Of a DNA stretch of 19,522 nucleotides, positions 1-7,016 are shown piece after piece. The notes below the pieces were generated by a model. That model searched no databases and was not told the origin of the DNA. It worked only from the letters and a program-made list of their open reading frames with translations. Source of the DNA: Aquificaceae bacterium UBA2488 (GTDB lineage Bacteria > Aquificota > Aquificia > Aquificales > Aquificaceae); NCBI GenBank assembly GCA_002341805.1, contig DDOS01000126.1:1-19522 (forward strand), read 5' to 3'. The position numbers and the translations under genes are program-made. Positions within the stretch are counted from its first letter, which is position 1. Every line of letters starts with the position of its first letter.

Positions 1-1
1 C

Positions 2-55
2 TTTGAAGAATCCGAAGAGGAAGAGGCTTCTGGTTTTGAATTTTCGATAGAGTAA
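2..55 (+). CDS. C-terminal end of an unidentified protein (partial)
   Basis: An open frame enters from the left edge and ends at TAA 53-55. Only the last 17 residues are visible. They are very acidic, with a run of Glu (EESEEEE) followed by ASGFEFSIE. The stop lies 27 bp before the ferredoxin gene, which has its own strong Shine-Dalgarno (AAGGAGG), so this gene is probably the upstream member of the same operon. Too little is visible to name a family. Confidence 0.55.
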   Translation, partial: FEESEEEEASGFEFSIE

Positions 56-82
56 AGAGTATATACTTAAGGAGGCATTGAA

Positions 83-349
83 ATGGGTGTTTTAACAGCT
101 TATAGGAAAAATAAGACAGAATATATACCAGAATATGTATATGATTTAAATAAAGAGGAGTGTATAGCCTGTGGAAGATGCTACAAATCCTGTCCTTCAA
201 ATGTTTTTGACTTATGTGTAGAGGAAGATGAGGATGGTGAAGAGATCAAATATATGACAATAGCACATGATGAAGACTGTATTGGCTGTAAGGCTTGTAA
301 AAAAGTTTGCCCTAAAGGTTGTCTAAGCCATAGAAGTATAGAGGTATAA
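83..349 (+). CDS. fdxB: Nif-type 2x[4Fe-4S] ferredoxin (FdxB / ferredoxin III family)
   Basis: This is a small (88 aa) soluble electron carrier. It has two complete cluster motifs, C27-C30-C33-C37 (CIACGRCYKSCP) and C66-C69-C72-C76 (CIGCKACKKVCP), plus extra cysteines at 45 and 80. An acidic stretch (EEDEDGEE) lies between the two motifs. The cysteine pattern and overall layout resemble the nif-specific ferredoxin III family found near nifB, nifN or nifX in other diazotrophs. Such proteins are thought to supply electrons to nitrogenase or to cofactor assembly. AAGGAGG sits a few bases before the ATG. The stop is 2 bp before the AOR-like gene, so the two are almost certainly co-expressed and the ferredoxin is a natural electron partner for that enzyme. 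The family call is by motif and context; the partner is inferred. Confidence 0.8.
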   Translation: MGVLTAYRKNKTEYIPEYVYDLNKEECIACGRCYKSCPSNVFDLCVEEDEDGEEIKYMTIAHDEDCIGCKACKKVCPKGCLSHRSIEV

Positions 350-351
350 AT

Positions 352-2187
352 ATGTCTTATACCAATAAAATACTTACGGTTGATTTAACTAAATCCACTT
401 ATAGCTTTGAATATATAGAAGAAAATTTGCAGCGGTATTTTTTAGGTGGAGCTGGGCTTTCTACAAAACTACTTTATGATATGTTACCTCCTTATATAGA
501 TCCCCTATCTGAAGAAAACATTGTAATTTTTGGAACAGGACCTGCCAATGGTACACTTATACCAATGGCTTCTAAGTTTAGCATAGTATCAAAGTCTCCA
601 CTCACAAATACTATTATGAAATCCTTTTGTGGAGGAAGGTTTGGCAGCTTTTTAAAATATGCGGGATTTGATTTTTTAATAATAAAAGGCAAAAGCCATA
701 AACCAGTTTGTCTATTGATCGATGATGATCATGTGTTTATAAAAAACGTAGAAGATATAGCCTATGAAGGTGCTATAAAAACCCAAGAGATACTAAAACA
801 AAGGTATGGTGAGGACTTTGAAGTGGTCTCTATAGGCCCAGCTGGCATGAATAAAGTAAGGTACGCTTGTCTAATTTCAGAACAGCGAGCCGCAGGCACG
901 GGAGGGATTGGTGCAGTATTAGGCTCTAAAAATCTAAAAGCTATTATGGTAAGAGGACACAATCTATTAAAGATTAAGAATAAGGGTAAGTTTTTTGATT
1001 TTATAAAAAGCTTTGAAAAAGATATAAACAAACATCCAGCTTCAAAAGTGTTAAGAACCCATGGGACTGCTGCCGGGCTTATGAATTTGCAATATTTAGG
1101 AGCGTTACCTTCTAAAAATTGGCTTGGGGAAACATTTGATAAAGCAAAAAATATATCCGCAGAAACAATTGTAGAAAATTATACTGTAAAAAATATTGCA
1201 TGTTTTGGGTGCATTATACCTTGTGGACATTATAATATATTAAAAGCTCAAAACTTCAATGGTATTAAAACCATAGGACCAGAGTATGAAACTCAATTTT
1301 CCCTTGGAACTATCGTAGGGATAGACGATCCTGAGATTTTACTCTATGCAGATTATCTTACAGATGAGCTTGGGCTTGGACAAGTGCATGTTGGGACTAC
1401 TATAGCGTGGATTATGGAAGCATTTGAGAGAGGTATAATAACCAAAAAAGATTCAGATGGATTAGATTTAAACTTTGGAAATAAAGAAGGGTTTATAGAG
1501 CTTTTAAAGAAGATAGCTTATAGAGATGGCATAGGAGATATTCTTTCAGAAGGAAGTGAGAGAGCCTCAAAATATTTTAAAGGTAGCGATGAATTCTTAA
1601 CGACAATAAAGGGAATGGAGTTACATGGGCATTCTCCAAGGGTTGTAAAAACTCAAGCTATTGGATACGCTATAAGCAATAGGGGACCTACACATTGTGA
1701 AGTAAGACCTGCCATGGAAGAAACTGGCATGATAGATGGAACTATAAAAGATAAAGGCAAAGTAGCTAAAGAACTATCTGACTGGACTGCTGTTTGCAAT
1801 TCCATTGTATATTGCCTTTCTGCAGAAAAGTTGGTAGGTCTAAAAATCACTGATAAAGTTGTAGATATGATAAATGCTGTTACAGATTTTTATCTAAACT
1901 ATAATGACATAGTTGAGATTGGAGAGAGAATAAATACCCTTGAGAGAATGTTTAACTGTAGGGAAGGATTTAGCTCAAAGGATGACAAGCTTCCAAAACG
2001 TATCACTTCAGAACCTATACACAGCGGTGTATCAAAGGATAAAATTACCACAGAACAAGAACTTGGGATAATGAAACAAGAGTATTATGCTGCAAGAGGA
2101 TGGGATAAAAACGGTGTACCCACAGAACAGACGATAAAAAAGCTACGTCTTGATTTTTGCATCAAAGATTTAGCAACCATTATTTAA
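352..2187 (+). CDS. Aldehyde:ferredoxin oxidoreductase (AOR) family tungstopterin protein
   Basis: At 611 aa this has the full length of the AOR family, cytoplasmic enzymes that oxidise aldehydes to acids with a bis-pterin tungsten centre and pass electrons to ferredoxin. The N-terminal domain has the usual GP..GT, KSPLT and GG.FG...K.AG patterns (residues 62-112). The cluster ligands are C284-x2-C287-x3-C291, with C482 as the probable fourth. The catalytic region GPEYET (309-314) and the active-site His in RGPTH (H448) are present. The two pterin-binding motifs are altered. The first reads DELGLG (338-343), where the family usually has DxxGLD. The second reads DWTAVC (477-482) against DxxGLC. 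The gene lies between a ferredoxin (2 bp gap) and a NifS-like gene (2 bp gap). I infer that it feeds low-potential electrons to nitrogenase or modifies a cofactor. The substrate cannot be read from sequence, and activity is uncertain given the altered motifs. Confidence 0.85.
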   Translation: MSYTNKILTVDLTKSTYSFEYIEENLQRYFLGGAGLSTKLLYDMLPPYIDPLSEENIVIFGTGPANGTLIPMASKFSIVSKSPLTNTIMKSFCGGRFGSFLKYAGFDFLIIKGKSHKPVCLLIDDDHVFIKNVEDIAYEGAIKTQEILKQRYGEDFEVVSIGPAGMNKVRYACLISEQRAAGTGGIGAVLGSKNLKAIMVRGHNLLKIKNKGKFFDFIKSFEKDINKHPASKVLRTHGTAAGLMNLQYLGALPSKNWLGETFDKAKNISAETIVENYTVKNIACFGCIIPCGHYNILKAQNFNGIKTIGPEYETQFSLGTIVGIDDPEILLYADYLTDELGLGQVHVGTTIAWIMEAFERGIITKKDSDGLDLNFGNKEGFIELLKKIAYRDGIGDILSEGSERASKYFKGSDEFLTTIKGMELHGHSPRVVKTQAIGYAISNRGPTHCEVRPAMEETGMIDGTIKDKGKVAKELSDWTAVCNSIVYCLSAEKLVGLKITDKVVDMINAVTDFYLNYNDIVEIGERINTLERMFNCREGFSSKDDKLPKRITSEPIHSGVSKDKITTEQELGIMKQEYYAARGWDKNGVPTEQTIKKLRLDFCIKDLATII

Positions 2188-2189
2188 CT

Positions 2190-3353
2190 ATGGATATCTA
2201 TCTTGATAATATAGCATCTACACCAATTTTAGAAGAAATTAAAAAAGATATGCCGTATTGGTTAGACCTATACTTTGCAAACCCGTCATCTTCTCATAAC
2301 AAAGGTTTTGAAGTAAAAGAGGCTATTATAAAAGCAAGAAAAAATATATGCAATTATCTTGGTATAAAAAGCACTCAGGAACTCATATTTACATCTGGGG
2401 ATATAGAATCAAACAACCTTGCCATAAAAGGTTATGCCATTTATAAGGGATTAGAAAAAGGTGGGCATATATTAGCTTCGCAAATAGAGCATATATCAGT
2501 TTTACATCCTTTAAAAACTTTAGAAAAAATTGGTTTTGAAGTAGAATATATACCTGTTGATAGTTATGGATTCGTGGATATAGATATATTAAGTAAAAAA
2601 ATAAGGAAAGACACCATTTTGGTTTCGATAGGACTTGCCAATAGAGAGATAGGCACAATTGAAAATATAAAAGAACTAGCCGCTCTTATTAAGGAGAAAA
2701 ATCAAAATACCGTTTTTCACAGTGATATATCAGCTTGTGTTGGTTTGATGAAAATAAATATGGAGGATCTTGGAGTTGATATGGCAAGTTTTGCAGGACA
2801 TTATTTTTATGCTCCTCATTATTCTGGAGGACTTTATATTAAAAAGGGTGTTCATATAAGACCAATAATTGAGGGTGGTACCCAAGAAGGAAGTAGAAGA
2901 CCTGGCATAGAAAATATAATAGGTATATTGGGAATGGAAAAAGCTTTAAAAATTTTATATGATAATCTTGACAACAATACTGTCAAACTATCACATTTAA
3001 GAGAGCTACTTAAATCAAGCATTTCTACTGAGTTTTCTGATAAAATTGTCTTTACAGGACATCCAGAAAAAAGACTTCCTAATCATCTATCTTTTTATAT
3101 GAAATCTTTAAAAAGTGAATCAATAATTTCTCTTTTAAATATGAAAAAAATTTATGTTAGCTCAAATTCACCATGTATTTCAAGTGCCCATAAAGAATCT
3201 TACGTATTAAAAGCGATTGGAACAGAAAACCCTGAAGGTGCTCTTATTTTATCTATAGGATTATATACTGAAGAAGACATGATTGGCTATGTAGCCCAAG
3301 CTTTTAGTGAGGTTATTAAAAGCTTAGAAACTTACACCAAGTCCTTGAGGTAG
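2190..3353 (+). CDS. NifS-like class V aminotransferase-fold protein lacking the PLP lysine
   Basis: This 387-aa protein aligns end to end with NifS/IscS cysteine desulfurases. Matches include YLDNIASTP at the N-terminus, EHISVL with H101, FHSD with D179, GGTQEGSRRPG (229-239), and the mobile-loop cysteine C329 in SNSPCISS. Key catalytic positions are changed. The lysine expected after GH is Tyr205 (AGHY). The Thr of SGxTE is Ile72, the Gln of DAVQ is Ala182, the Ser before GHK is Ala202, and the substrate-carboxylate Arg is Ile353. It should therefore not form the internal aldimine and is unlikely to be a normal desulfurase, though the sulfur-carrying Cys remains. An upstream TTG in frame (2157) would lie inside the AOR-like gene; the ATG at 2190, 2 bp after that gene's stop, gives the normal NifS N-terminus. 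Its 3' end overlaps nifV by 30 bp. It may be a scaffold or sulfur acceptor (inference). Confidence 0.8.
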   Translation: MDIYLDNIASTPILEEIKKDMPYWLDLYFANPSSSHNKGFEVKEAIIKARKNICNYLGIKSTQELIFTSGDIESNNLAIKGYAIYKGLEKGGHILASQIEHISVLHPLKTLEKIGFEVEYIPVDSYGFVDIDILSKKIRKDTILVSIGLANREIGTIENIKELAALIKEKNQNTVFHSDISACVGLMKINMEDLGVDMASFAGHYFYAPHYSGGLYIKKGVHIRPIIEGGTQEGSRRPGIENIIGILGMEKALKILYDNLDNNTVKLSHLRELLKSSISTEFSDKIVFTGHPEKRLPNHLSFYMKSLKSESIISLLNMKKIYVSSNSPCISSAHKESYVLKAIGTENPEGALILSIGLYTEEDMIGYVAQAFSEVIKSLETYTKSLR

Positions 3354-4460
3354 CAATTCCTTTACTAAAGACAAAAATTCACTATCGGTTAGGCCTCTTT
3401 TTAGATAGCAAGAAGTAGATTTCACTTTATTTAATAAAGTATCGAGCTTTTCTTCTGGTAAGTCTATATCATACTCTTTTAGTTTATACATCAAAGATGC
3501 TTTACCTGAGTGTTTTCCTATTATGATGTTTCTTTTTATACCTATTTCTTCTGGAGTAAAAGGCTCATAAGTCAATGGATTTTTTATAATACCATCCACG
3601 TGTATTCCAGATTCATGGGTAAATATAGATTCTCCAACAATTGGTCTATTGGGCTCTATATGTCTTCCAGAAATCCTTGCCACATATTCTGCCAATCCTT
3701 TAAGGTATTCAGTTTTATAATTTATATCCTCTTTAAAAATCTTTTTTACTATCATTATTATCTCTTCTAAGGAGGCATTTCCTGCTCTTTCGCCAAGCCC
3801 CATGATAGTTGTATTTACATATCTCGCTCCTGCTTTGATACCTGCTATTGCATTGGCTGTGGCAAGTCCAAAGTCGTTATGAGTATGAACCTCTATATCT
3901 ATATCAGTCTCATTTTTTAATATTTGTATGATTTCATACATTTTGAAAGGCTCCATTATTCCCACAGTATCAGCATATCTGAATCTATCTCCCCCATACT
4001 CCTTTATGGTATTTACATATTTTATTAAAAATTCTATATCAGCCCTTGATGAATCTTCTCCACCTACAGATGTATATAGGTTGTTTTTCTTACAAAAGTC
4101 TAGCACCTTTTTAAGCTGTTCTAATATCCAATTTCTATCTTTTCTTAACTTATTTTTTATTTGAATATCAGAAACGGGAAGCGATATTTCAACGGCTTGT
4201 GCTCCAGCACTTATGCTTCTATCAATATCAGATATCAAAGCCCTATTCCAGGCTATTATTCTTGCATTTAAGCCTAAATTTACTATGGCTTTAAAATTTT
4301 CACTCTCTTCTTTACCCATTGCAGGTATTCCCGCCTCTATCTCCTCAACACCTATTTTATCAAGTATCTTTGCTATGTGTAATTTTTCTTCCTTTGTAAA
4401 TACTACACCAGGTGTTTGCTCTCCATCTCTAAGTGTTGTATCATCAATAAAAATTTCCAT
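3324..4460 (-). CDS. nifV: Homocitrate synthase NifV
   Basis: NifV condenses acetyl-CoA with 2-oxoglutarate to make R-homocitrate, the organic ligand of FeMo-co. The 378-aa protein has the metal-dependent HMGL-like TIM barrel. IDDTTLRDGEQTPGV at the start carries the metal-binding Asp and catalytic Arg, VHTHNDFGLATAN carries the metal-binding His pair, and GLGERAGNA follows. FTHESGIHVDG and GKHSG lie in the C-terminal part typical of the homocitrate/isopropylmalate synthase family. The length matches NifV and lacks the leucine-regulatory domain of LeuA. The gene stands alone on the minus strand, divergent from nifB, with its own sigma-54-like promoter at 4485-4499. Its 3' end overlaps the NifS-like gene. 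An isopropylmalate or citramalate synthase role is the alternative, but the nif context makes NifV much more likely. Confidence 0.93.
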   Translation of the reverse strand: MEIFIDDTTLRDGEQTPGVVFTKEEKLHIAKILDKIGVEEIEAGIPAMGKEESENFKAIVNLGLNARIIAWNRALISDIDRSISAGAQAVEISLPVSDIQIKNKLRKDRNWILEQLKKVLDFCKKNNLYTSVGGEDSSRADIEFLIKYVNTIKEYGGDRFRYADTVGIMEPFKMYEIIQILKNETDIDIEVHTHNDFGLATANAIAGIKAGARYVNTTIMGLGERAGNASLEEIIMIVKKIFKEDINYKTEYLKGLAEYVARISGRHIEPNRPIVGESIFTHESGIHVDGIIKNPLTYEPFTPEEIGIKRNIIIGKHSGKASLMYKLKEYDIDLPEEKLDTLLNKVKSTSCYLKRGLTDSEFLSLVKELLPQGLGVSF

Positions 4461-4484
4461 ATTCTAACCTTTAATATTTTGTTA

Positions 4485-4499
4485 GCAAAAATTATACCA
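4485..4499 (-). promoter_or_regulatory. Sigma-54 type promoter for nifV
   Basis: Read on the minus strand this is TGGTATAATTTTTGC: GG and GC elements separated by exactly 10 bp, as in the -24/-12 consensus TGGCAC-N5-TTGC. The -24 half is TGGTAT, the same as at nifH. The -12 GC lies about 25 bp before the nifV ATG. It contains TATAAT, so a sigma-70 -10 element is a possible alternative reading. Confidence 0.55.
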
Positions 4500-4536
4500 T
4501 ATATACTATACTACAACATATAGAGATTAGAAATAT

Positions 4537-4556
4537 TTGTCACATTGATATCAAAT
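4537..4556 (+). promoter_or_regulatory. NifA-like upstream element, copy 1 (TTGT-N10-TCAAAT)
   Basis: The site is one base off the NifA pattern TGT-N10-ACA (it ends TCA). It also contains the 10-bp palindrome TTGATATCAA at 4545-4554. The same TTGT-N10-TCAAAT pattern recurs 47 bp to the right. It sits between the two divergent sigma-54 type promoters, about 110 bp from the nifB -24 and about 50 bp from the nifV -24. The function is inferred from position. Confidence 0.4.
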
Positions 4557-4583
4557 GATTGTAATAATAATAGCAAGTATATG

Positions 4584-4603
4584 TTGTTATTTTTATTTCA
4601 AAT
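4584..4603 (+). promoter_or_regulatory. NifA-like upstream element, copy 2 (TTGT-N10-TCAAAT)
   Basis: This is the second copy of TTGT-N10-TCAAAT in the nifV-nifB control region. The flanks are identical to copy 1 and the middle is T-rich. It lies about 60 bp upstream of the nifB -24 element, within the range normal for enhancer-bound activators of sigma-54. It too ends TCA rather than ACA. Confidence 0.38.
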
Positions 4604-4653
4604 AATAGACAATTCAGCTTATTAATTGTTAATATATAAAGCCTGTATATATA

Positions 4654-4668
4654 TGGAACAAATTTTGC
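4654..4668 (+). promoter_or_regulatory. Sigma-54 type promoter for the nifB operon
   Basis: TGGAACAAATTTTGC matches TGGCAC-N5-TTGC with one mismatch in the -24 half and the exact 10-bp spacing between GG and GC. The predicted start is near 4680, just before the Shine-Dalgarno AGGAGG at 4681-4686 and the nifB ATG at 4695. The leader would be very short. Confidence 0.7.
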
Positions 4669-4694
4669 TCAAAGAATATTAGGAGGTATGAACT

Positions 4695-6122
4695 ATGGGT
4701 TGCTCAACTAGTTGTTCTTCAAAAAGTGGAGATTTAGACTTCTTACCTGAACATGTAAGACAAAAGGTCTACAATCATCCTTGTTATTCCCAAGAAGCAC
4801 ATCACCATTATGCGAGGATGCACGTAGCAGTTGCTCCTGCTTGTAATATACAATGCAACTATTGTAATAGAAAATACGATTGTTCCAACGAGTCAAGGCC
4901 TGGTGTAGTTAGTGAGGTTTTGGCTCCAGAAGAGGCGGTCAAAAAGGTTATGATAGTTGGTATGGAGATTCCACAAATGACTGTAGTAGGAATAGCTGGT
5001 CCCGGAGATTCTCTTGCGGATGGTCATAAGACACTAAAAACATTTAGGCTTTTAAGAGAAAAAACACCCGACATAAAACTATGTTTAAGCACAAATGGCT
5101 TACTGCTCTTGGATTATGTGGATAAACTAAAAGAGCTCAATATAGATCATGTGACAATAACCATAAATGCGACCACTCCAGAGACTGCTAAAAAAATATA
5201 TCCATGGATATTTTACAATCATAAGAGATATAAGGGTATAGAAGCTGCTAAAATCTTATTAGAACGGCAATATGAAGGGCTTATGGCATGTGTTAAAAAT
5301 GATATATTGGTAAAAGTGAACTCTGTCTTTATACCAGACATAAACGGTGAGGAACTTGTGGAAGTTTCTAAAAAAGTAAAAGAGTTAGGAGCTTTTTTAC
5401 ACAATATAATGCCCTTGATATCAAAAGCCGAATACGGGACGAAATTTGGCCTTGATGGAGTAAAAGAACCTACCCATCAACAGCTTAAAGATATTCAGGA
5501 CAAATGTTCTTCAATATGGGGAACTGACTTTGGTATTATGAGACATTGTAGACAATGTAGAGCAGATGCTGTTGGTCTTCTTGGTGAGGATAGAGGAAGT
5601 GAGTTTACGAAGGATAAAATAAACAACATAGATATTAAATATAGCGTAGAGGCAAGAGAGCAGGTTCAGCTCAAAATAGAAAATTGGAGAAAGCTGCTTA
5701 AAGAAGCATCTAAAGAGATGGAGGAAAAAGAAGCTATTTATACGGACGAAAAGATTCTTATCGCAGTTGCGTCCTCCGGAGATGGTCTTATAAATCAACA
5801 TTTTGGCCATGCTCACGAGTTCCTCATATACGAAGTTTCTAAAAAGGGTATTAAATTTGTGCATCATAGGAAGGTTCAACAATATTGCCACGGAGATATA
5901 GCTTGTTTAGATGGTGCTAATATACTTGAAGATACAATAAAAACGATATCAGATTGTAAGGCAGTGCTTTGTGCGAAAATAGGCTTTGAACCAAGGGATA
6001 TTATGAAAAACTATAGCATAGATCCTGTAGATGAAGTGGCATACCAACCTATTGAAAAAGCCGTGTGGGAAATAGGTAGGAAATATATATTGAAGGAAAA
6101 TGCTAATGTGTTAGCAAATTAG
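4695..6122 (+). CDS. nifB: FeMo-cofactor biosynthesis protein NifB (radical SAM plus NifX-like domain)
   Basis: NifB is a radical SAM enzyme that fuses two [4Fe-4S] units with a carbide from SAM and a sulfur to form NifB-co, the core of FeMo-co. The 475-aa protein starts with the conserved N-terminal part (MGCSTSC, then HPCYS..AHHHYARMHVAVAP). The radical SAM triad is C50-x3-C54-x2-C57 (CNIQCNYC). GIAGPGDSLA and the Cys-rich RHCRQCRADAVG near residue 285 are family hallmarks. From about residue 350 there is a NifX/NafY-like domain (ILIAVASSGDGLINQHFGHA), so this is the long two-domain form. A strong Shine-Dalgarno precedes the ATG, and a sigma-54 type promoter lies 27-41 bp upstream. It heads an operon with a TOBE-like protein, two ferredoxins and a MoaD-like protein. 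Confidence 0.97.
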   Translation: MGCSTSCSSKSGDLDFLPEHVRQKVYNHPCYSQEAHHHYARMHVAVAPACNIQCNYCNRKYDCSNESRPGVVSEVLAPEEAVKKVMIVGMEIPQMTVVGIAGPGDSLADGHKTLKTFRLLREKTPDIKLCLSTNGLLLLDYVDKLKELNIDHVTITINATTPETAKKIYPWIFYNHKRYKGIEAAKILLERQYEGLMACVKNDILVKVNSVFIPDINGEELVEVSKKVKELGAFLHNIMPLISKAEYGTKFGLDGVKEPTHQQLKDIQDKCSSIWGTDFGIMRHCRQCRADAVGLLGEDRGSEFTKDKINNIDIKYSVEAREQVQLKIENWRKLLKEASKEMEEKEAIYTDEKILIAVASSGDGLINQHFGHAHEFLIYEVSKKGIKFVHHRKVQQYCHGDIACLDGANILEDTIKTISDCKAVLCAKIGFEPRDIMKNYSIDPVDEVAYQPIEKAVWEIGRKYILKENANVLAN

Positions 6123-6136
6123 TGTAGGAGGTTTAT

Positions 6137-6505
6137 ATGGAAGAGGTTAAGTTTAGAAGATATTTTAATCCAAACCTAAAGTTAGGAGACAATCAGCATA
6201 GACTTATAAAAGGTATAGTAACAGATTTAGACATAGGCCCATTTACAGCTAGTCTAATAGTAGAATCTGGAAAAAGAATGATATCTTTGTTATTGCCATC
6301 CAATCAAATTAAGCTTTTAGGAATAAAACTAAACGAACCTATCTATCTTCTTATGAAAGGTAAAGACGTAACGGTATTCAGAGATTATAGAGAATATATT
6401 AGATGGTTTGCTAAAAACAATCCTTATGCTAAAGTGGGAATTGAGAACGGTGATCCAACGTTGATAGAGCTTCCATTTAAGCCAAATAAAGTAGAGGTCT
6501 TTTGA
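6137..6505 (+). CDS. TOBE/Mop-like (molybdate-binding fold) small protein
   Basis: This is a 122-aa protein with no named orthologue that I recognise. Residues about 22-82 read like a TOBE/Mop (molbindin) domain: IKGIVTDLDIG, then TASLIVESGKRMISLLL, then LLGIKLNEPIYLLMKGKDVTVF. That is the order of strands in the molybdate-binding domains of ModE, ModC and Mop. Such domains bind molybdate or tungstate as oligomers. The tail (about 83-122) is unlike Mop and ends in a Pro/Lys-rich segment. The gene has a good ribosome site (TAGGAGG), follows nifB by 14 bp and precedes a ferredoxin by 1 bp. Position after nifB suggests a molybdenum storage, delivery or sensing role in FeMo-co synthesis, or in the AOR-like enzyme's pterin centre (inference). 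Confidence 0.6.
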   Translation: MEEVKFRRYFNPNLKLGDNQHRLIKGIVTDLDIGPFTASLIVESGKRMISLLLPSNQIKLLGIKLNEPIYLLMKGKDVTVFRDYREYIRWFAKNNPYAKVGIENGDPTLIELPFKPNKVEVF

Positions 6506-6506
6506 T

Positions 6507-6746
6507 ATGGCATTTAAAATCATAGCCGATAAATGTGTTAATTGTACGGCATGTGAGCCTCTTTGTCCAAATGGTGCTATCTCACAGATTAGGATAAAAA
6601 AGAATAATGAAATGAGATATACATTTCATATAGATCCTTATTTATGTAATGAATGTGAAGGTTTTTATGAACAGCAGCAATGTGCTGCTATTTGTCCTAT
6701 AGACGATACATGCATAAGAGATGAATCCTTTGTGGAGAGCTATTAA
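6507..6746 (+). CDS. 2x[4Fe-4S] ferredoxin, nifB-associated (FdxN-like)
   Basis: A 79-aa bacterial-type ferredoxin. Cluster 1 ligands are C10-C13-C16-C20 (CVNCTACEPLCP). Cluster 2 ligands are C47-C50-C59-C63; the eight-residue insertion between the second and third Cys (CNECEGFYEQQQC) is typical of the FdxN and related ferredoxins that accompany nifB. An extra Cys is at 69. FdxN-type ferredoxins are known to deliver electrons to NifB in some diazotrophs, so this is the likeliest electron donor for NifB-co synthesis here. The ATG follows the previous stop by one base, with GAGGT inside the upstream gene as ribosome site. Confidence 0.82.
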   Translation: MAFKIIADKCVNCTACEPLCPNGAISQIRIKKNNEMRYTFHIDPYLCNECEGFYEQQQCAAICPIDDTCIRDESFVESY

Positions 6747-6748
6747 CC

Positions 6749-7015
6749 ATGAAGATCAATCTAACCTCTATTTTAGCAAAATATTTAGGTAGTGATTTTA
6801 TCGAAATCGATTTAAAAGAGCCAAAACCTATATTTGAAATTATGTATGATTTATGCAAGTGTAAACCAGAATTTATCTCTCTTTTGTTTAATGACAATGA
6901 AATGTTATGGGATGGTATAGTGATTATTTTAGATGGTGATATTGAGAGAAACTTAGCCAAAGAAGTACAAAATAATTCCGAGCTAACTATACTTTTGCCT
7001 GCGGCAGGAGGTTAA
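6749..7015 (+). CDS. MoaD/ThiS-like ubiquitin-fold sulfur carrier protein
   Basis: An 88-aa protein with the size and the terminal Gly-Gly of MoaD/ThiS sulfur carriers (ELTILLPAAGG, ending exactly at the stop). In these proteins the terminal Gly is adenylated by an E1-like enzyme (MoeB/ThiF) and converted to a thiocarboxylate that donates sulfur, for example to make the dithiolene of molybdopterin. The internal pattern (IFEIMYDLC, then FNDNEMLWDGIVIILDGD) fits the beta-grasp fold. It sits between two ferredoxins in the nifB operon, 2 bp after one and 1 bp before the other. No MoeB or MoaE partner is in the window. It may serve the pterin of the AOR-like enzyme or deliver sulfur to metal-cluster assembly; both roles are inferred. 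Confidence 0.75.
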   Translation: MKINLTSILAKYLGSDFIEIDLKEPKPIFEIMYDLCKCKPEFISLLFNDNEMLWDGIVIILDGDIERNLAKEVQNNSELTILLPAAGG

Positions 7016-7016
7016 T

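Noticed and set aside
2157..2189. TTG start giving an 11-residue longer NifS-like protein
   Set aside because: It would overlap the AOR-like gene by 31 bp. The ATG at 2190 gives the standard NifS N-terminus (MDIYLDN).
4545..4554. FNR box (TTGATATCAA)
   Set aside because: FNR sites need a 4-bp spacer between TTGAT and ATCAA. Here the halves are adjacent, so it is treated as part of the TTGT-N10-TCAAAT element.
5511..5891. Minus-strand frame of 126 codons opposite nifB
   Set aside because: Lies wholly inside the conserved NifB coding frame; the translation has no family features.
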